A stretch of DNA of 64,000 bases from Paenibacillus terrae (GCF_005217525.1 NZ_PNXQ01000018.1:92924-156923); one strand, 5' to 3'. Positions 18,245 through 28,797 are shown, counted from the first letter of the stretch. Numbers and translations: made by a program. The notes: generated from the letters alone by a model not told the origin.

Positions 18245-19600
18245 ATGAAACAACATCGCTACCTTCCCATGACTGAACAGGATCAAGCTGAAATGCTACG
18301 CGCGGTCAGCGCATCGTCTATCGACGATCTATTCAGCGATATTCCTGAGGCGATCCGGTATGAGGGGGAGCTTCCCCTGTCTTCTGGGCTAGACGAAAGA
18401 GCCTTAACCCGCCACTTATCCGGACTGGCCGGGCAAAATGCCAATACAGACACGCACGCCAGCTTTCTCGGCGCAGGGATTTACGATCATCATATTCCAT
18501 CCGTCATCCAGCATATCACTTCGCGCTCGGAATTTTATACGGCCTACACTCCTTACCAGCCGGAGGTAAGCCAGGGCGAGCTGCAAGCCATCTTCGAATT
18601 CCAATCGTATATATGCGAATTAACAGGCATGGCTGTAGCCAATGCCAGTATGTATGATGGAGCGACTGCGCTGGCAGAAGCAGGCTCATTGGCTGCCGCT
18701 GCCACCCGCCGCAAGCAACTCATCGTATCGCGGACCGTCCATCCAGAGGCACGCCAGGTGCTGGCTACTTATGCGCGCGGGCTGGATTTAGATATCGTGG
18801 AAATCGGCTGTGCAGACGGTGTAACCGACGTGAAAGCATTAGCGGTAGCCATATCGGAACAGACGGCGGCTATTTTGGTCCAAAGCCCTAATTTTTTCGG
18901 GGCCGTGGAAAATCTGAAGCCGATGGCTGACCTGGTCCATGCCCACAAGGGCCTTATGGTCGTCAGCGCCAATCCGCTGGCGTTAGGCCTGCTGGAAGCA
19001 CCCGGCAAGCAGGGTGCTGATATTGTCGTAGGAGACGCGCAGCCGCTTGGCATCTCCTCCTCCCTCGGTGGCCCAACCTGTGGTTACTTTGCCGTTTCTC
19101 AGGCGCATATGCGCCGTATCCCCGGACGTATAGTGGGCCAGACCACAGATCGCAACGGTAAACGCGGCTTCGTGCTGACCTTACAGGCACGGGAGCAGCA
19201 TATCCGCCGGGAAAAGGCCACCTCTAACATATGCTCCAATCAGGCGTTGCTCGCCTTATCCGCCTCTGTGTATTTGTCCGTCATGGGTAGACAGGGCATC
19301 GCGGAAGTAGCCGAGCTAAACCTGCACAAAAGCCGCTACGCATTGGAGCAATTACTCGGCTTGAAGGGCGTAACCGCCTCCTTTACCGCACCCACCTTTA
19401 ACGAGTTTGCCCTTCGGTTGCCTGAGGGTACGGATATGAGTAAACTGCAAGCCGGATTGCTTGCTGCCGGCTTTATCGGCGGCTACGATTTGGGCCGGAA
19501 TTATGAGGAATATGCAGGTCACATCCTGATTGCCGTGACAGAGCAACGAACAAAGGAAGAGATCGATCAATTCGTACACATCTTGGGGGGATTGCTATGA
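18245..19600 (+). CDS. gcvPA: Glycine dehydrogenase subunit 1 (P protein, alpha half)
   Basis: In Firmicutes the PLP-dependent glycine decarboxylase is split into two chains; this is the N-terminal-half homolog (451 residues). Markers are [40 protein letters not shown] split as [14 protein letters not shown], and [19 protein letters not shown]. This half resembles the PLP fold but the cofactor lysine is in GcvPB. The start ATG 18245 has GAAAGGAG upstream. The stop overlaps the gcvPB start (ATGA), so the two subunits are coupled. Confidence 0.97.
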   Translation: MKQHRYLPMTEQDQAEMLRAVSASSIDDLFSDIPEAIRYEGELPLSSGLDERALTRHLSGLAGQNANTDTHASFLGAGIYDHHIPSVIQHITSRSEFYTAYTPYQPEVSQGELQAIFEFQSYICELTGMAVANASMYDGATALAEAGSLAAAATRRKQLIVSRTVHPEARQVLATYARGLDLDIVEIGCADGVTDVKALAVAISEQTAAILVQSPNFFGAVENLKPMADLVHAHKGLMVVSANPLALGLLEAPGKQGADIVVGDAQPLGISSSLGGPTCGYFAVSQAHMRRIPGRIVGQTTDRNGKRGFVLTLQAREQHIRREKATSNICSNQALLALSASVYLSVMGRQGIAEVAELNLHKSRYALEQLLGLKGVTASFTAPTFNEFALRLPEGTDMSKLQAGLLAAGFIGGYDLGRNYEEYAGHILIAVTEQRTKEEIDQFVHILGGLL

Positions 19601-21123
19601 CGCATACTACAGGACAGGATCAGGGTACACCGAATCCAGAAGTCGAATCCAGTCAAAATCAGAAGAAAAAGCATGAGCAGGCGCTCATTTTTGAATTGAG
19701 CAGACCGGGCCGTATCGCCTATTCCCTGCCTGAATGCGATGTTCCCCGGCGTCCAGTGGCAGAGCTTTTGCCGGATTATGCGCAGCGCAACGAGCCTGCG
19801 GCATTGCCCGAGGTATACGAAGTAGACGTTATTCGACATTATACCGCACTGTCACGGCGTAATTTTGGCGTGGACAACGGATTTTATCCACTCGGCTCCT
19901 GTACGATGAAATACAACCCCAAGGTGAACGAGGATGTCGCCCGTTATGCAGGCTTCGCCAAAATCCATCCGTACCAGCCGGAGGACAGCATCCAGGGCGC
20001 CATGGCGCTGCTCCATACGCTTCAAAACGATCTGGCCGCGTTAACTGGCATGGATGCTGTCACCCTTCAGCCCGCCGCGGGCGCCCATGGCGAATGGACC
20101 GGGCTGATGATGATTCGCTCCTACCACGAAGCGCGTGGTGAGCGGCGTACCAAGGTGCTCGTGCCGGATTCCTCGCATGGAACGAACCCCGCCAGCGCCA
20201 CTGTGGCAGGCTTCGAAACGATAACCCTCCCCTCCACACCACAGGGGCTGGTGGATCTGGACGCGCTGCGTCAAGCCGTAGGCAACGACACCGCTGCGCT
20301 TATGCTGACCAACCCGAACACGCTCGGGCTGTTCGAAAAGCAAATCGCTGACATTGCCGCGATTGTGCATGAAGCGGGTGGCCTGCTCTACTATGACGGC
20401 GCGAACTCCAACGCCATTATGGGGATCACCCGCCCTGGGGATATGGGCTTTGACGTGGTGCATCTCAATTTGCACAAAACGATGAGTACCCCACATGGCG
20501 GAGGCGGGCCCGGCGCGGGACCTGTGGGGGTAAAGCAGCGGCTCATTCCGTATTTGCCCAAGCCGCTTGTCGTGCGTGATCCACAGGGCACGTACCGTTG
20601 GGACCGAGAACAGGGAGATTCTATCGGACGGGTCAAAGCCTTTTATGGCAACTTCGGTATTCTTGTCCGTGCCTATGCCTATATCCGCAGCTACGGTCCT
20701 GATGGCTTGAAGCGGGTATCCGAATGTGCCGTACTCAATGCCAATTATATGATGCACCGATTGGCTCCGCATTTTGACATCCCTTATCCGGGGTATTGCA
20801 AGCACGAATTTGTGATGTCTGGGCGCGGCTTACAGAAATTCGGAGTGCGTACGCTTGATGTTGCCAAGCGATTGCTCGATTTCGGCTACCATCCACCTAC
20901 GATATATTTCCCGCTGAATGTAGAGGAATGTATCATGATCGAGCCGACCGAAACGGAAAGCAAGGAGACGCTTGATGCCTTCATCGACACGATGATCCAA
21001 ATTGCGCGGGAAGCTGAGGAAACGCCTGAATTGGTGCTGAATGCTCCGTATACCACTCCAGTCACGCGACTGGACGAAGCAACTGCAGCTCGCAAGCCTA
21101 TATTGAATTGCTCATGCAGCTAA
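19597..21123 (+). CDS. gcvPB: Glycine dehydrogenase subunit 2 (P protein, beta half)
   Basis: This 508-residue subunit carries the PLP lysine K294 in [16 protein letters not shown], next to the glycine-rich loop. Other family blocks are [26 protein letters not shown] and [11 protein letters not shown]. It pairs with GcvPA to decarboxylate glycine and load the aminomethyl group onto GcvH. The N-terminal ~28 residues are polar and probably disordered. No T-rich terminator is seen on the plus strand after the stop; the hairpin at 21149-21177 has its T run on the minus strand, though it may still impede read-through. Confidence 0.97.
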   Translation: MTHTTGQDQGTPNPEVESSQNQKKKHEQALIFELSRPGRIAYSLPECDVPRRPVAELLPDYAQRNEPAALPEVYEVDVIRHYTALSRRNFGVDNGFYPLGSCTMKYNPKVNEDVARYAGFAKIHPYQPEDSIQGAMALLHTLQNDLAALTGMDAVTLQPAAGAHGEWTGLMMIRSYHEARGERRTKVLVPDSSHGTNPASATVAGFETITLPSTPQGLVDLDALRQAVGNDTAALMLTNPNTLGLFEKQIADIAAIVHEAGGLLYYDGANSNAIMGITRPGDMGFDVVHLNLHKTMSTPHGGGGPGAGPVGVKQRLIPYLPKPLVVRDPQGTYRWDREQGDSIGRVKAFYGNFGILVRAYAYIRSYGPDGLKRVSECAVLNANYMMHRLAPHFDIPYPGYCKHEFVMSGRGLQKFGVRTLDVAKRLLDFGYHPPTIYFPLNVEECIMIEPTETESKETLDAFIDTMIQIAREAEETPELVLNAPYTTPVTRLDEATAARKPILNCSCS

Positions 21124-21148
21124 AAGCAAACTTAAATTTTGGGCATAC

Positions 21149-21177
21149 AAAAAAGCCGGTATCTATTAGATACCGGC
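21149..21177 (-). terminator. Terminator of the pts operon (after ptsI)
   Basis: GCCGGTATCT (21155-21164) and AGATACCGGC (21168-21177) form a perfect 10-bp stem with a 3-base loop. The minus strand continues with T6. It closes the ptsG-ptsH-ptsI transcript in the convergent gap with gcvPB. Confidence 0.92.
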
Positions 21178-21242
21178 CGCTGTATGTAGACAGCACTTTT
21201 TGTTGGAAAAAGATATAACCTTTGAAAATGTGATACCCTTCC

Positions 21243-22955
21243 TTAGCCTTCAATGCTTTGAACCAATTCAACAACCTGCTCGGCTGTTTGCATGTCCAAA
21301 GCTTTTGCAGCCAGTTTCTCCATATCCGCGCGGGACAATTTCGAAATTTGACTGCGTGCTGGCAGAATGGAAGTGGCACTCATGCTGAACTCATCGAGTC
21401 CCAGACCCAGCAGCAATGGAATTGCTGTTGTATCCCCTGCCATTTCGCCGCACATACCAACCCAACGTCCTTCACGGTGAGCGGCATCAATAACCATTTT
21501 CACCAGACGCAGAATGGATGGGTTATATGGTTGATACAGGTAAGAAACCCGCTCGTTCATGCGATCCGCTGCCATTGTGTATTGAATCAGATCGTTCGTA
21601 CCGATACTGAAGAAATCAACCTCTTTTGCGAATTGGTCAGCCAATACTGCTGTAGAAGGAATTTCTACCATGATGCCCAACTGAATTTCTTCAGATACAG
21701 CTACACCCGCTGCTACCAACTTTTCCTTTTCCTCCAGCAACACAGCTTTGGATTCACGGAATTCGTTCAGTGTAGCAATCATTGGGAACATGATCCGCAG
21801 GTTACCGTGTACACTTGCCCGCAGCAAAGCACGCAATTGAGTACGGAAAATATCCTGACGATCCAGACACAGACGAATAGCACGGAATCCGAGGAATGGA
21901 TTCATTTCCTTCGGCAGATCCAGATAAGGAAGCTCTTTGTCGCCACCGATGTCCAACGTGCGGACTACAACCGGTTTGCCTTCCATTCTTTCCAGAACGG
22001 TTTTGTATGCTGTGTACTGTACTTCTTCGGATGGAAGCTTATCGCGTCCCATATACAAGAATTCAGTACGATACAGGCCAACGCCTTCGCCACCGTTATC
22101 CAAAACGCCAGCTACATCGTTAGGCGTACCGATATTGGCTGCCAGTTCGACATGCACACCATCGACGGAAATTGTAGCTTCGCCGCGCAGCTTGCGCCAC
22201 TCTTCGCGTTGCTTGTCGTATGCCACTTGTTTAGCCTTGTACTCCGCAACGATCTCTTCGGAAGGGTTCACGAATACGTGACCATCCAGACCGTCGACGA
22301 TAATCAAATCGCCGCTTTTAGCTTGGGACAGTATATTTTTAGTTCCAACAACCGCAGGAATTTCAAGAGAACGAGCCATAATAGCCGAGTGCGAAGTACG
22401 TCCACCGATATTGGTTGCAAAGCCTTTAACAAATTCGCGATTCAGCTGAGCTGTGTCGGAAGGTGTCAAATCTTCTGCAAGTACAATCGTTTCTTCGGCA
22501 ATTTCTGCAGGACTGACAAAATGAACACCAAGCAGGTGATTCAGGATCCGCTTGGTTACATCCCGCATGTCCGATGCGCGTTCTTGCAAATAAGCACTTT
22601 TCATGTTTTCGAACATGGAAATAAACTGTGTAGCTACCTCGTTCAGAGCATAGTCAGCATTAAGCTGCTCATCTCTGATTTTGGCTTTAACTGGATCGAT
22701 CAATTCAGGATCATTCAGGATCAACAGGTGAGAAGCAAAAATCTCTGCTTTTTTCTCGCCAAGCTCCTGTAAAGTTTTCTCCTTAATCGCTTCCAATTCG
22801 GTTTGAGATTCTGCCAAAGCCGCATCCAATCTTGCAATTTCAGCTTCAACATCACCAACCGCGCGTCTCTCTACAGCGTAATTCGGATGCTCCAAGATAA
22901 ACGCCCGGGCAATGGCGATGCCTGCCGAAGCGGCAATCCCGGAAATTTTAAGCAT
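21243..22955 (-). CDS. ptsI: PTS enzyme I (PEP-protein phosphotransferase)
   Basis: Enzyme I autophosphorylates from phosphoenolpyruvate and phosphorylates HPr. At 570 residues it has full length. The phospho-His is H189 in [17 protein letters not shown]. The PEP-binding C-terminal barrel has [50 protein letters not shown] (key part [13 protein letters not shown]) and GMCGEMAGD with the catalytic Cys. The ATG overlaps the last codons of ptsH (8 nt), so EI synthesis is coupled to HPr. It serves every PTS in the cell, including the glucose and mannitol systems of this window. Confidence 0.98.
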   Translation of the reverse strand: MLKISGIAASAGIAIARAFILEHPNYAVERRAVGDVEAEIARLDAALAESQTELEAIKEKTLQELGEKKAEIFASHLLILNDPELIDPVKAKIRDEQLNADYALNEVATQFISMFENMKSAYLQERASDMRDVTKRILNHLLGVHFVSPAEIAEETIVLAEDLTPSDTAQLNREFVKGFATNIGGRTSHSAIMARSLEIPAVVGTKNILSQAKSGDLIIVDGLDGHVFVNPSEEIVAEYKAKQVAYDKQREEWRKLRGEATISVDGVHVELAANIGTPNDVAGVLDNGGEGVGLYRTEFLYMGRDKLPSEEVQYTAYKTVLERMEGKPVVVRTLDIGGDKELPYLDLPKEMNPFLGFRAIRLCLDRQDIFRTQLRALLRASVHGNLRIMFPMIATLNEFRESKAVLLEEKEKLVAAGVAVSEEIQLGIMVEIPSTAVLADQFAKEVDFFSIGTNDLIQYTMAADRMNERVSYLYQPYNPSILRLVKMVIDAAHREGRWVGMCGEMAGDTTAIPLLLGLGLDEFSMSATSILPARSQISKLSRADMEKLAAKALDMQTAEQVVELVQSIEG

Positions 22956-23223
22956 GAATTTCGCCCAGCCCTTCGTTAACGATTACATTTTCAAGAGCTT
23001 TCAGAGCGTCAGCAGCTTCAGCACCTTCACAGATGATGTTGATTGTATCGCCTTGTTCCAGACCGAGAGACAATACACCCAGAATGGATTTCAAAGTTAC
23101 TTTTTTACCGTTAGCTTCGGCGAAAGACTCAGCACCGCTGAATTTGTTAGCTGTATTTACCAGCGCAGTTGCAGGACGTGCATGGATACCGTCTTCATCT
23201 GTAATTCTAAAAGTTGTTTGCAT
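22948..23223 (-). CDS. ptsH: Phosphocarrier protein HPr
   Basis: HPr has 91 residues. The catalytic H14 is in DGIHARPA and the regulatory S46 in [11 protein letters not shown], so it can be phosphorylated both by EI (transport) and by HPr kinase (catabolite control as CcpA cofactor). ATG 23223 follows GGGAGG with 7 nt spacing. It lies between ptsG and ptsI; a perfect palindrome stands in the ptsG-ptsH gap. The short C-terminal extension EGLGEIHA overlaps the ptsI start. Confidence 0.98.
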   Translation of the reverse strand: MQTTFRITDEDGIHARPATALVNTANKFSGAESFAEANGKKVTLKSILGVLSLGLEQGDTINIICEGAEAADALKALENVIVNEGLGEIHA

Positions 23224-23295
23224 AATTGTTCCTCCCACTTTCCTAATGGATAATATTTGTTTACACGCAGTATACGTGTAGTGAAACCGGGTCAT

Positions 23296-23323
23296 TGATG
23301 AGGCGGCCTAGGCCGCCTCATCA
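23296..23323. repeat. Perfect 28-bp palindrome in the ptsG-ptsH gap
   Basis: TGATGAGGCGGCCT is followed directly by its exact reverse complement. It begins 22 nt after the ptsG stop and ends 73 nt before the ptsH ATG. Neither strand has a T tract, so it is not a standard terminator. As RNA it would fold into a very stable hairpin between the two coding regions. Confidence 0.75.
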
Positions 23324-23344
23324 CGAATCCGAAACACATAGAGT

Positions 23345-25390
23345 TTATTTTATCGTAATTATACCATCTTCGCCAGCCTTCAATACTCCAGTTTTGTTTA
23401 AAGTTACCGAAGAACCTTCTGGAAGGTTGGTAAAAATGACTGGTGAGATGATGGATTTTGCGTTTGCCTTCACGTATTCCAGGTCTACTTTCATAATCGG
23501 CTGACCGGCTGACACAAGATCGCCTTCGTTCACCAAAACGTCAAATCCTTGGCCCTTAAGCTTCACTGTGTTCACCCCGATATGAACAAGCACTTCTTTA
23601 CCGCCATCAGATTGGATACCAATGGCATGCTTGCTTGGGAATACATTGAATACTTTACCATATACAGGTGACACAATCGTTCCATCATTTGGCACGACAG
23701 CAAAACCGTCTCCTGTCATACGTTCTGCAAATACCGGATCGGGAACAGTCGAAATATCAACCAATTCTCCGTTAACAGGCATCACGATATCTTCAACGAT
23801 AATGGTCTGTTTTTCTTCACCAGCTTCCTTCTCTTCTTGCGGAGCAGGTTGAGCCGGGGCCGGAGCAGGTGTGCGTCCCGCCATAATATCAGCCATTTGC
23901 GTTTTAATCGTGTCGGAACGTGTACCGAAAATGGCCTGTACGTTGTTGCCGACTTCAAGTACGCCCGATGCGCCAAGCTGTTTCAGACGAGCCTTGTCAA
24001 CATTGGACTTTTCGTTAACTTCAATACGAAGACGTGTGATACAAGCATCCAAATGCTTGATATTGGACGCCCCGCCGAAAGCTGCCAAAATATTGCCTGG
24101 AAGCTCGTCTGTGGTACCGACTGCGGCTCCTTCAACATTTTCTGTGGCTTCTTCACGACCTGGTGTTTTCAGGTTAAACTTCCGTATGATGAATCGGAAT
24201 CCGAAGTAGTAAATAACCGCCAAAATCAAACCGACGATGATGACGTACCACCAAGGCGTACGATTCGGAATAATCCCGAAAATCAGGAAGTCGATAAATC
24301 CGCCAGAGAAGGTCATACCGATTTTAACATTCAATATTTGCATCGTCATAAACGACAACCCTGCAAACACAGCATGCACTGCGAACAGCAGTGGAGCTAC
24401 GAACAGGAAGGAAAATTCCAGTGGCTCCGTAATCCCTGTCAGGAAAGAAGTCAAAGCTGCTGAACCCATAATACCTGCTACATATTTCTTGTGTTCCGGT
24501 CTTGCTTCATGATACATCGCAAGCGCTGCGGCTGGCAAACCGAACATCATGAACGGGAATTTACCCACTTGGAACGTACTTGCTGTCAATGTAACTCCAT
24601 CACGAAGCTGGTTAAAGAAGATTTGCTGGTCACCATGAATCGTTTGACCTGCCTTGTTCACATACTCGCCGAACTCAAACCAGAACGGGGAATACCAAAT
24701 GTGATGCAATCCGAAAGGAATGAGTGAGCGTTCAATGACCCCAAAAATGAAAGCGGCCAGTGTCGGGTTGGAATCAACCATGAAGTGAGACACGACGTTC
24801 AGTCCTTGCTGTACGGGAGGCCACACAATGACTAGCAATAGTCCGATTAGCAATGAAGATACTGCTGTTACAATCGGAACGAAGCGCTTACCCGCGAAAA
24901 AGCCCAGATACGAAGGAAGCTCGATTTTGAAAAAGCGATTGTACATGGCCGCGGCCAATATACCGATGATAATCCCGCCGAACACCCCGGTTTGCAGCGT
25001 TGGAATCCCCAACACGTTCGCATAGCCCGGGATTTTTTGAGCAATCAGACCCGGTGTAACACCTACGGCAGTACCCAATGTAATATTCATAACGAGATAA
25101 CCGATGATCGCAGCCAAACCTGCTACACCTTCACCGCCTGCCAGACCGACGGCTACGCCGACTGCAAACAACAGTGCCAGATTATCAAAAACAATTTGTC
25201 CGGCATTCATCATGATCGTCGCTACCGATTGAACCCAGCCCGCATTTAATGCCGGAATGTACTGGAGAAAATCGGGATTGACCAGCATGTTGCCGATTCC
25301 CAATAATAGTCCCGCAGCCGGCAAAATGGCTACAGGAAGCATTAAAGCTTTGCCGACACGCTGTAAAACGCCGAAAAGCTTTTTAAACAT
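23345..25390 (-). CDS. ptsG: PTS glucose-specific EIICBA
   Basis: Glucose permease of the PTS, 681 residues, with all three domains in one chain. EIIC (~5-410) carries GITEPLEFSFLFV near 319. EIIB has the phospho-cysteine C450 in LDACITRLRIEV. An Ala/Pro linker (~508-520) leads to EIIA with H588 (KHAIGI) and H603 (VHIGVNTV). The ATG at 25390 is 8 nt from AAGGAAG; an in-frame GTG just upstream is less likely. Expression should require GlcT antitermination at the RAT/terminator in the leader. It heads ptsG-ptsH-ptsI as in B. subtilis. Confidence 0.97.
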   Translation of the reverse strand: MFKKLFGVLQRVGKALMLPVAILPAAGLLLGIGNMLVNPDFLQYIPALNAGWVQSVATIMMNAGQIVFDNLALLFAVGVAVGLAGGEGVAGLAAIIGYLVMNITLGTAVGVTPGLIAQKIPGYANVLGIPTLQTGVFGGIIIGILAAAMYNRFFKIELPSYLGFFAGKRFVPIVTAVSSLLIGLLLVIVWPPVQQGLNVVSHFMVDSNPTLAAFIFGVIERSLIPFGLHHIWYSPFWFEFGEYVNKAGQTIHGDQQIFFNQLRDGVTLTASTFQVGKFPFMMFGLPAAALAMYHEARPEHKKYVAGIMGSAALTSFLTGITEPLEFSFLFVAPLLFAVHAVFAGLSFMTMQILNVKIGMTFSGGFIDFLIFGIIPNRTPWWYVIIVGLILAVIYYFGFRFIIRKFNLKTPGREEATENVEGAAVGTTDELPGNILAAFGGASNIKHLDACITRLRIEVNEKSNVDKARLKQLGASGVLEVGNNVQAIFGTRSDTIKTQMADIMAGRTPAPAPAQPAPQEEKEAGEEKQTIIVEDIVMPVNGELVDISTVPDPVFAERMTGDGFAVVPNDGTIVSPVYGKVFNVFPSKHAIGIQSDGGKEVLVHIGVNTVKLKGQGFDVLVNEGDLVSAGQPIMKVDLEYVKANAKSIISPVIFTNLPEGSSVTLNKTGVLKAGEDGIITIK

Positions 25391-25435
25391 ACGTTCCACT
25401 TCCTTCTCTGAAAATTAGAATACAGAGGCAAAACA

Positions 25436-25538
25436 ACAAAAAAGGCATGAGCCGAATTAAGTATGTTTGAACACAACCTTGGGATATAGCTTACCCCAGT
25501 AGGCTGTAAACAATCATAACTTAAAACAACTCATGCCT
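25436..25538 (-). terminator. Leader terminator of ptsG (GlcT-controlled)
   Basis: On the minus strand AGGCATGAG (plus 25530-25538) pairs with CTCATGCCT (plus 25443-25451) and the stem is followed by a T run (plus 25436-25442). The loop is long (~78 nt). The left arm lies inside the RAT sequence, so GlcT binding would block terminator formation. Confidence 0.85.
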
Positions 25539-25557
25539 GATCGAATCAGTAACACGT
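25528..25557 (-). promoter_or_regulatory. GlcT ribonucleic antiterminator (RAT) of ptsG
   Basis: The minus-strand sequence includes GTGTTACTGATTCGATCAG followed by GCATGAG. As I recall it, this is almost the same as the B. subtilis ptsG RAT bound by GlcT. It overlaps the ascending arm of the leader terminator, the arrangement needed for antitermination. Confidence 0.85.
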
Positions 25558-25646
25558 TAGATATTCATTTGTTGTCTTGCTCATTACGAAGTTTATTATA
25601 GCATTCTGCCAAAAGTGAGGCAATACTTTTTTCGATTCTAGCTGTT

Positions 25647-26504
25647 CTAACGTTGCTCTCCCTGCTCTTTGCGTTGGGACAACCGCTGTAAATGCATCGT
25701 CAAATAGCTAACCTCAGCCGTATAAACGGATTTGCGTAGCCTTTTCTCCATAATTTTCGTGAGTTTCCAGGCTAACATATACATTTCTGGATACTCTTCA
25801 TTCAAAAGCTTGTCCAATCGGTAAATCTCCTGCACAATCTCTCCCCGACGTACACGTTCAATCGCAAACCTCAGATGGGTCAGCAGACGCGAGTAATCCA
25901 GGGATTGGAGAGGAATGCGATAATCCAGCGTAGTCTCTACTACCTGTACCATATCAGCAATCAATTGAGAATCCTTCCTGACCTCGGAAATATGCTGGTT
26001 CGTCATAGCACTGTAAATATGCAAGGCCACGAATCCGATTTCATCTTCTCCCAGATCCACACCCATTTTGTCCTTGATCAAAGAGACTGCCTGTTCAGCC
26101 ATCTTGTATTCCTGAGGATAAATTTCTCTCGTTTCATACAAAAACGGATTATGGATCGTAATGCCCTGCTTCTGACGATTAATGGAAAAGGCGATGTGAT
26201 CGGTTAAAGCAATCAATATGTGCTCATTCAGAGGCTTCTTCGCTTGAAGCTGAACATGGTGAAGCACCTCACCGATGACCTCAATGAGCTTTTCATCCAG
26301 TTCAGGAAGCAATCGCTTGTATTGCTCCTGCTCCTCATGGCTTTTTAATATAAATAATTTTTCAACTGAATCCAACGAAATAAGATCGCCGTTTTTACGA
26401 TTGAAGCCGATTCCTTTTCCAATCACAACAACCTCATCATGCTCGGGATGCATCCCGATAATCACATTGTTATTCAGCGCTTTCGCCACTTGTAGGCTGC
26501 TCAC
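25647..26504 (-). CDS. glcT: Transcription antiterminator GlcT (BglG family)
   Basis: A 285-residue RNA-binding regulator: CAT domain (~1-60, KALNNNVIIG), PRD1 (~70-165, with H in LHHVQL and DHIAFS) and PRD2 (~175-285, with IGFVALHIYSA and LTMHLQRL). The unphosphorylated protein stabilises the RAT hairpin so that ptsG is read through. Phosphorylation by EIIGlc inactivates it when glucose is absent. GTG 26504 follows AAGAGGTG; the ATG overlapping it is followed by a stop. It lies directly upstream of ptsG with a 256-nt gap holding RAT and terminator. No separate glcT terminator is evident. Confidence 0.95.
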   Translation of the reverse strand: MSSLQVAKALNNNVIIGMHPEHDEVVVIGKGIGFNRKNGDLISLDSVEKLFILKSHEEQEQYKRLLPELDEKLIEVIGEVLHHVQLQAKKPLNEHILIALTDHIAFSINRQKQGITIHNPFLYETREIYPQEYKMAEQAVSLIKDKMGVDLGEDEIGFVALHIYSAMTNQHISEVRKDSQLIADMVQVVETTLDYRIPLQSLDYSRLLTHLRFAIERVRRGEIVQEIYRLDKLLNEEYPEMYMLAWKLTKIMEKRLRKSVYTAEVSYLTMHLQRLSQRKEQGEQR

Positions 26505-26601
26505 ATCCGCACCTCTTTTTATCTGAACCTTGTTCCTAATAATTAGAGCATGAAGCTCAGAGGAATCCACGTTAAAGTACCAAATATTCCGCTAAAGGTC
26601 A

Positions 26602-26662
26602 ATAAAAAGAAAACGCTTTTCTTCACAATAGTCGGGAAAACCAGTGATGAAAAGCGTTCTTT
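26602..26662 (-). terminator. Terminator after floT
   Basis: On the minus strand AACGCTTTTC and TCAC pair with GTGA and GAAAAGCGTT, followed by TTCTTTTT. It ends the yuaF-floT transcript about 35 nt after the stop. Confidence 0.85.
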
Positions 26663-26697
26663 CTGTTAAGGGATATCTGCTCCTGAAAGCCCTGCGG

Positions 26698-28242
26698 CTA
26701 TTCTTTATCCCGCGGCGCAACCTCAACCGGGGCATGAATATGCAGCTTATCCGTTTCACCGAAGGACGGTGCGGAATGAAGGCCCTTTTTCCCCGTGGTC
26801 AGCCCCCTGATTAACTGCTCCACATCAATACCGGACACACTCTTGAGCATCTCTGGAGCCGTAGCCATTAGCTCTGTGACATAATTGCTGACACGCGCTG
26901 CTCCTTCTCCCTTGCCTGTATCCACAACTGTTAATTTATCAATGGACGCAATCGGCTCGGCAATCCGCCCGGCCAGCTCAGGCAGCATGTTCACGATAAT
27001 ATCGAGTACGGCTGCCTCGCCAAATTTCTGGAACGCCTCGGCCAGCTTTTCCTTGGCCTCGGCTTCCGCAAGACCACGTAAACGGATGACATCAGCATCC
27101 GCCGTACCTTTGGCTCGTTCCGCATCCGCTTCCGCTTGCCCATTCAGCCGTTTTTGTTCAGCTGACGCTTTAGCCTGTGTCTCAATCGAGTATTGCAGCG
27201 ATTCCGCCTCACGCATTTTACGCGATTTATCCGCCTCCGCGGCTTGCTCTACCGCATACCGATCCGCTTCCGCTTTCTTCTTCACTTCCGCATCGTATTG
27301 TTTTTCACGCACCTGAATTTCCTTGGTTTGAAGATCAATTTCCCGCTCCTTGCGCACCAGTTCGACCTTCATCTGCTCTTCGACGGCAGTCTGCTTGGCA
27401 CGAGCCTCCTGAATGTGATAAGCCTGATCGGCTTCCGCCTTGGCTGTATCCTGCTCCTTTTTAAACGAAGCCACTTTCAGTTCCTTCTCCTTGGCTGCCT
27501 CGGCAATGTTTGTATCACGCAAAAGTTCAGCCTTCTGCCCCTCCTGTTCCGCACGTGCCTTTTGAATCCGCGCATCCCTTACCGCCTCAGCTTCGGCAAT
27601 TTCTGCATCCCGTTTCACAGCGGCAATTCTCGGCTTACCGAGCGCATCCAGATATCCGTGCTTATCACGTACATCTTTAATCGTGAACGAGACAATTTGC
27701 AGCCCCATCTTTTTCAGATCGCGAGCCGCCACGCCCTGTACTTCCTGCGCAAACCGATCCCGATTACGGTATACTTCCTCCACCGTCATGGTGCCGAGGA
27801 TCGCACGCAAATGGCCCTCCAGCACTTCCTGAGCCTCTCCCCTAAGGGCCTCCAGCGGCTTCCCGATGAACTGCTCCGCTGCTGTTGCAATATCCTCAAT
27901 GGAGCTGCCTACCTTGATGATTGCCACACCGTCCGCTATCACGGGAACTCCTTGCTCGGTATACACTTCCGGTGTTGTTACATCCAGCTTGTGGGACAAT
28001 AAAGAAATAAATTCGGACTGCTGAAAAATAGGCCATATAAAGGCGCCACCGCCGCGTACAATTTTGATTTTGCGACCGGAATCATCCTCGGAAATATTTT
28101 TATTTCCCAAAAATGAGCCCGTCACGATCATCCCTTCATCCGGTCCTACCGTTTTGTAACGGGCCCAAAAGGCGATCCCTAATATGACGATAACGATGAC
28201 GACAATCCCCGGAACCAACACAATATCCTGCAAACTTGACAC
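26698..28242 (-). CDS. floT: Flotillin FloT (YuaG)
   Basis: A membrane-scaffold protein of 514 residues. An N-terminal membrane hairpin or helix (~8-27, PGIVVIVIVILGIAFW) is followed by an SPFH/PHB domain (~30-200) and a long Ala/Glu/Lys-rich coiled coil (~210-400, repeated AEA and KAEAD motifs). A flotillin C-terminus (~405-470) follows. FloT organises functional membrane microdomains with its NfeD partner. It starts at GTG 28242 and lies 39 nt after the NfeD gene. The locus matches B. subtilis yuaF-floT, including a sigma-W promoter. Confidence 0.95.
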   Translation of the reverse strand: MSSLQDIVLVPGIVVIVIVILGIAFWARYKTVGPDEGMIVTGSFLGNKNISEDDSGRKIKIVRGGGAFIWPIFQQSEFISLLSHKLDVTTPEVYTEQGVPVIADGVAIIKVGSSIEDIATAAEQFIGKPLEALRGEAQEVLEGHLRAILGTMTVEEVYRNRDRFAQEVQGVAARDLKKMGLQIVSFTIKDVRDKHGYLDALGKPRIAAVKRDAEIAEAEAVRDARIQKARAEQEGQKAELLRDTNIAEAAKEKELKVASFKKEQDTAKAEADQAYHIQEARAKQTAVEEQMKVELVRKEREIDLQTKEIQVREKQYDAEVKKKAEADRYAVEQAAEADKSRKMREAESLQYSIETQAKASAEQKRLNGQAEADAERAKGTADADVIRLRGLAEAEAKEKLAEAFQKFGEAAVLDIIVNMLPELAGRIAEPIASIDKLTVVDTGKGEGAARVSNYVTELMATAPEMLKSVSGIDVEQLIRGLTTGKKGLHSAPSFGETDKLHIHAPVEVAPRDKE

Positions 28243-28281
28243 TCCCGTTCACGCTCCCTTCAAGTTAAGCGAATGCGTCGT

Positions 28282-28797
28282 CTATGTGTCCAGATACGCT
28301 ACGCGGACGACACCCTCTGCGACCTCAACCACGACGATACGGGTTCCCGCAGCCAGCGGTTTGTGATCAAAGCTCGATGCTGTATGTATGGTGTTGCCTG
28401 CACCCAAGCGGATCATAACCTCCCCGTAACCAACCTCAGGTACCGGAACGGTGACCTCACCGATTCTGCCAGTCAGCTCACGCATCGAGAAGCCGCTGGA
28501 TACCTCAGAGTTCGCCATTGGCTTGATAAACGCAAAAAACACAAGTACTCCGATCACAAACGCAATCGCAAGGGCAAGCAGAACAACCCGGTTCATGCTC
28601 AACCCGGTATATTTCGTCAGCAACACACCCGCCCCGCCAAAAGCGGTCATCGCTCCAAGTAAAACGACGGGTCTGAACCAATCGAGGCCGGGAAGCTCCA
28701 ATCCATCCAGCCAACCACCGAGTACATCCCCGATCAGCACACTGACCACGGTAAAGATAGCGCCCCCTGCCAATAACCACCAAAATATAGTTTCCAT
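28282..28797 (-). CDS. yuaF: NfeD-family membrane protein (YuaF-like)
   Basis: A 171-residue NfeD1b-type protein. Three or four membrane helices (~5-25, 45-65, 72-95) precede a C-terminal OB-fold domain (~105-171) with the typical pattern LTGRIGEVTVPV and GTRIVVVEV. NfeD proteins pair with flotillins and affect their stability or assembly. ATG 28797 follows GGAAGGAGG. It is first in a two-gene operon behind a sigma-W promoter, so both are probably induced by envelope stress. Confidence 0.92.
   Translation of the reverse strand: METIFWWLLAGGAIFTVVSVLIGDVLGGWLDGLELPGLDWFRPVVLLGAMTAFGGAGVLLTKYTGLSMNRVVLLALAIAFVIGVLVFFAFIKPMANSEVSSGFSMRELTGRIGEVTVPVPEVGYGEVMIRLGAGNTIHTASSFDHKPLAAGTRIVVVEVAEGVVRVAYLDT

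Noticed and set aside
21149-21177. Perfect palindrome after gcvPB as operator
   Set aside because: The T6 run on the minus strand and position after ptsI mark it as a terminator.
21258-22772. Plus-strand open frame of 504 codons opposite ptsI
   Set aside because: It is a shadow of a highly expressed gene whose codon bias avoids reverse-strand stops. The product is Cys/His/Phe-rich and unlike any family; no ribosome-binding site.
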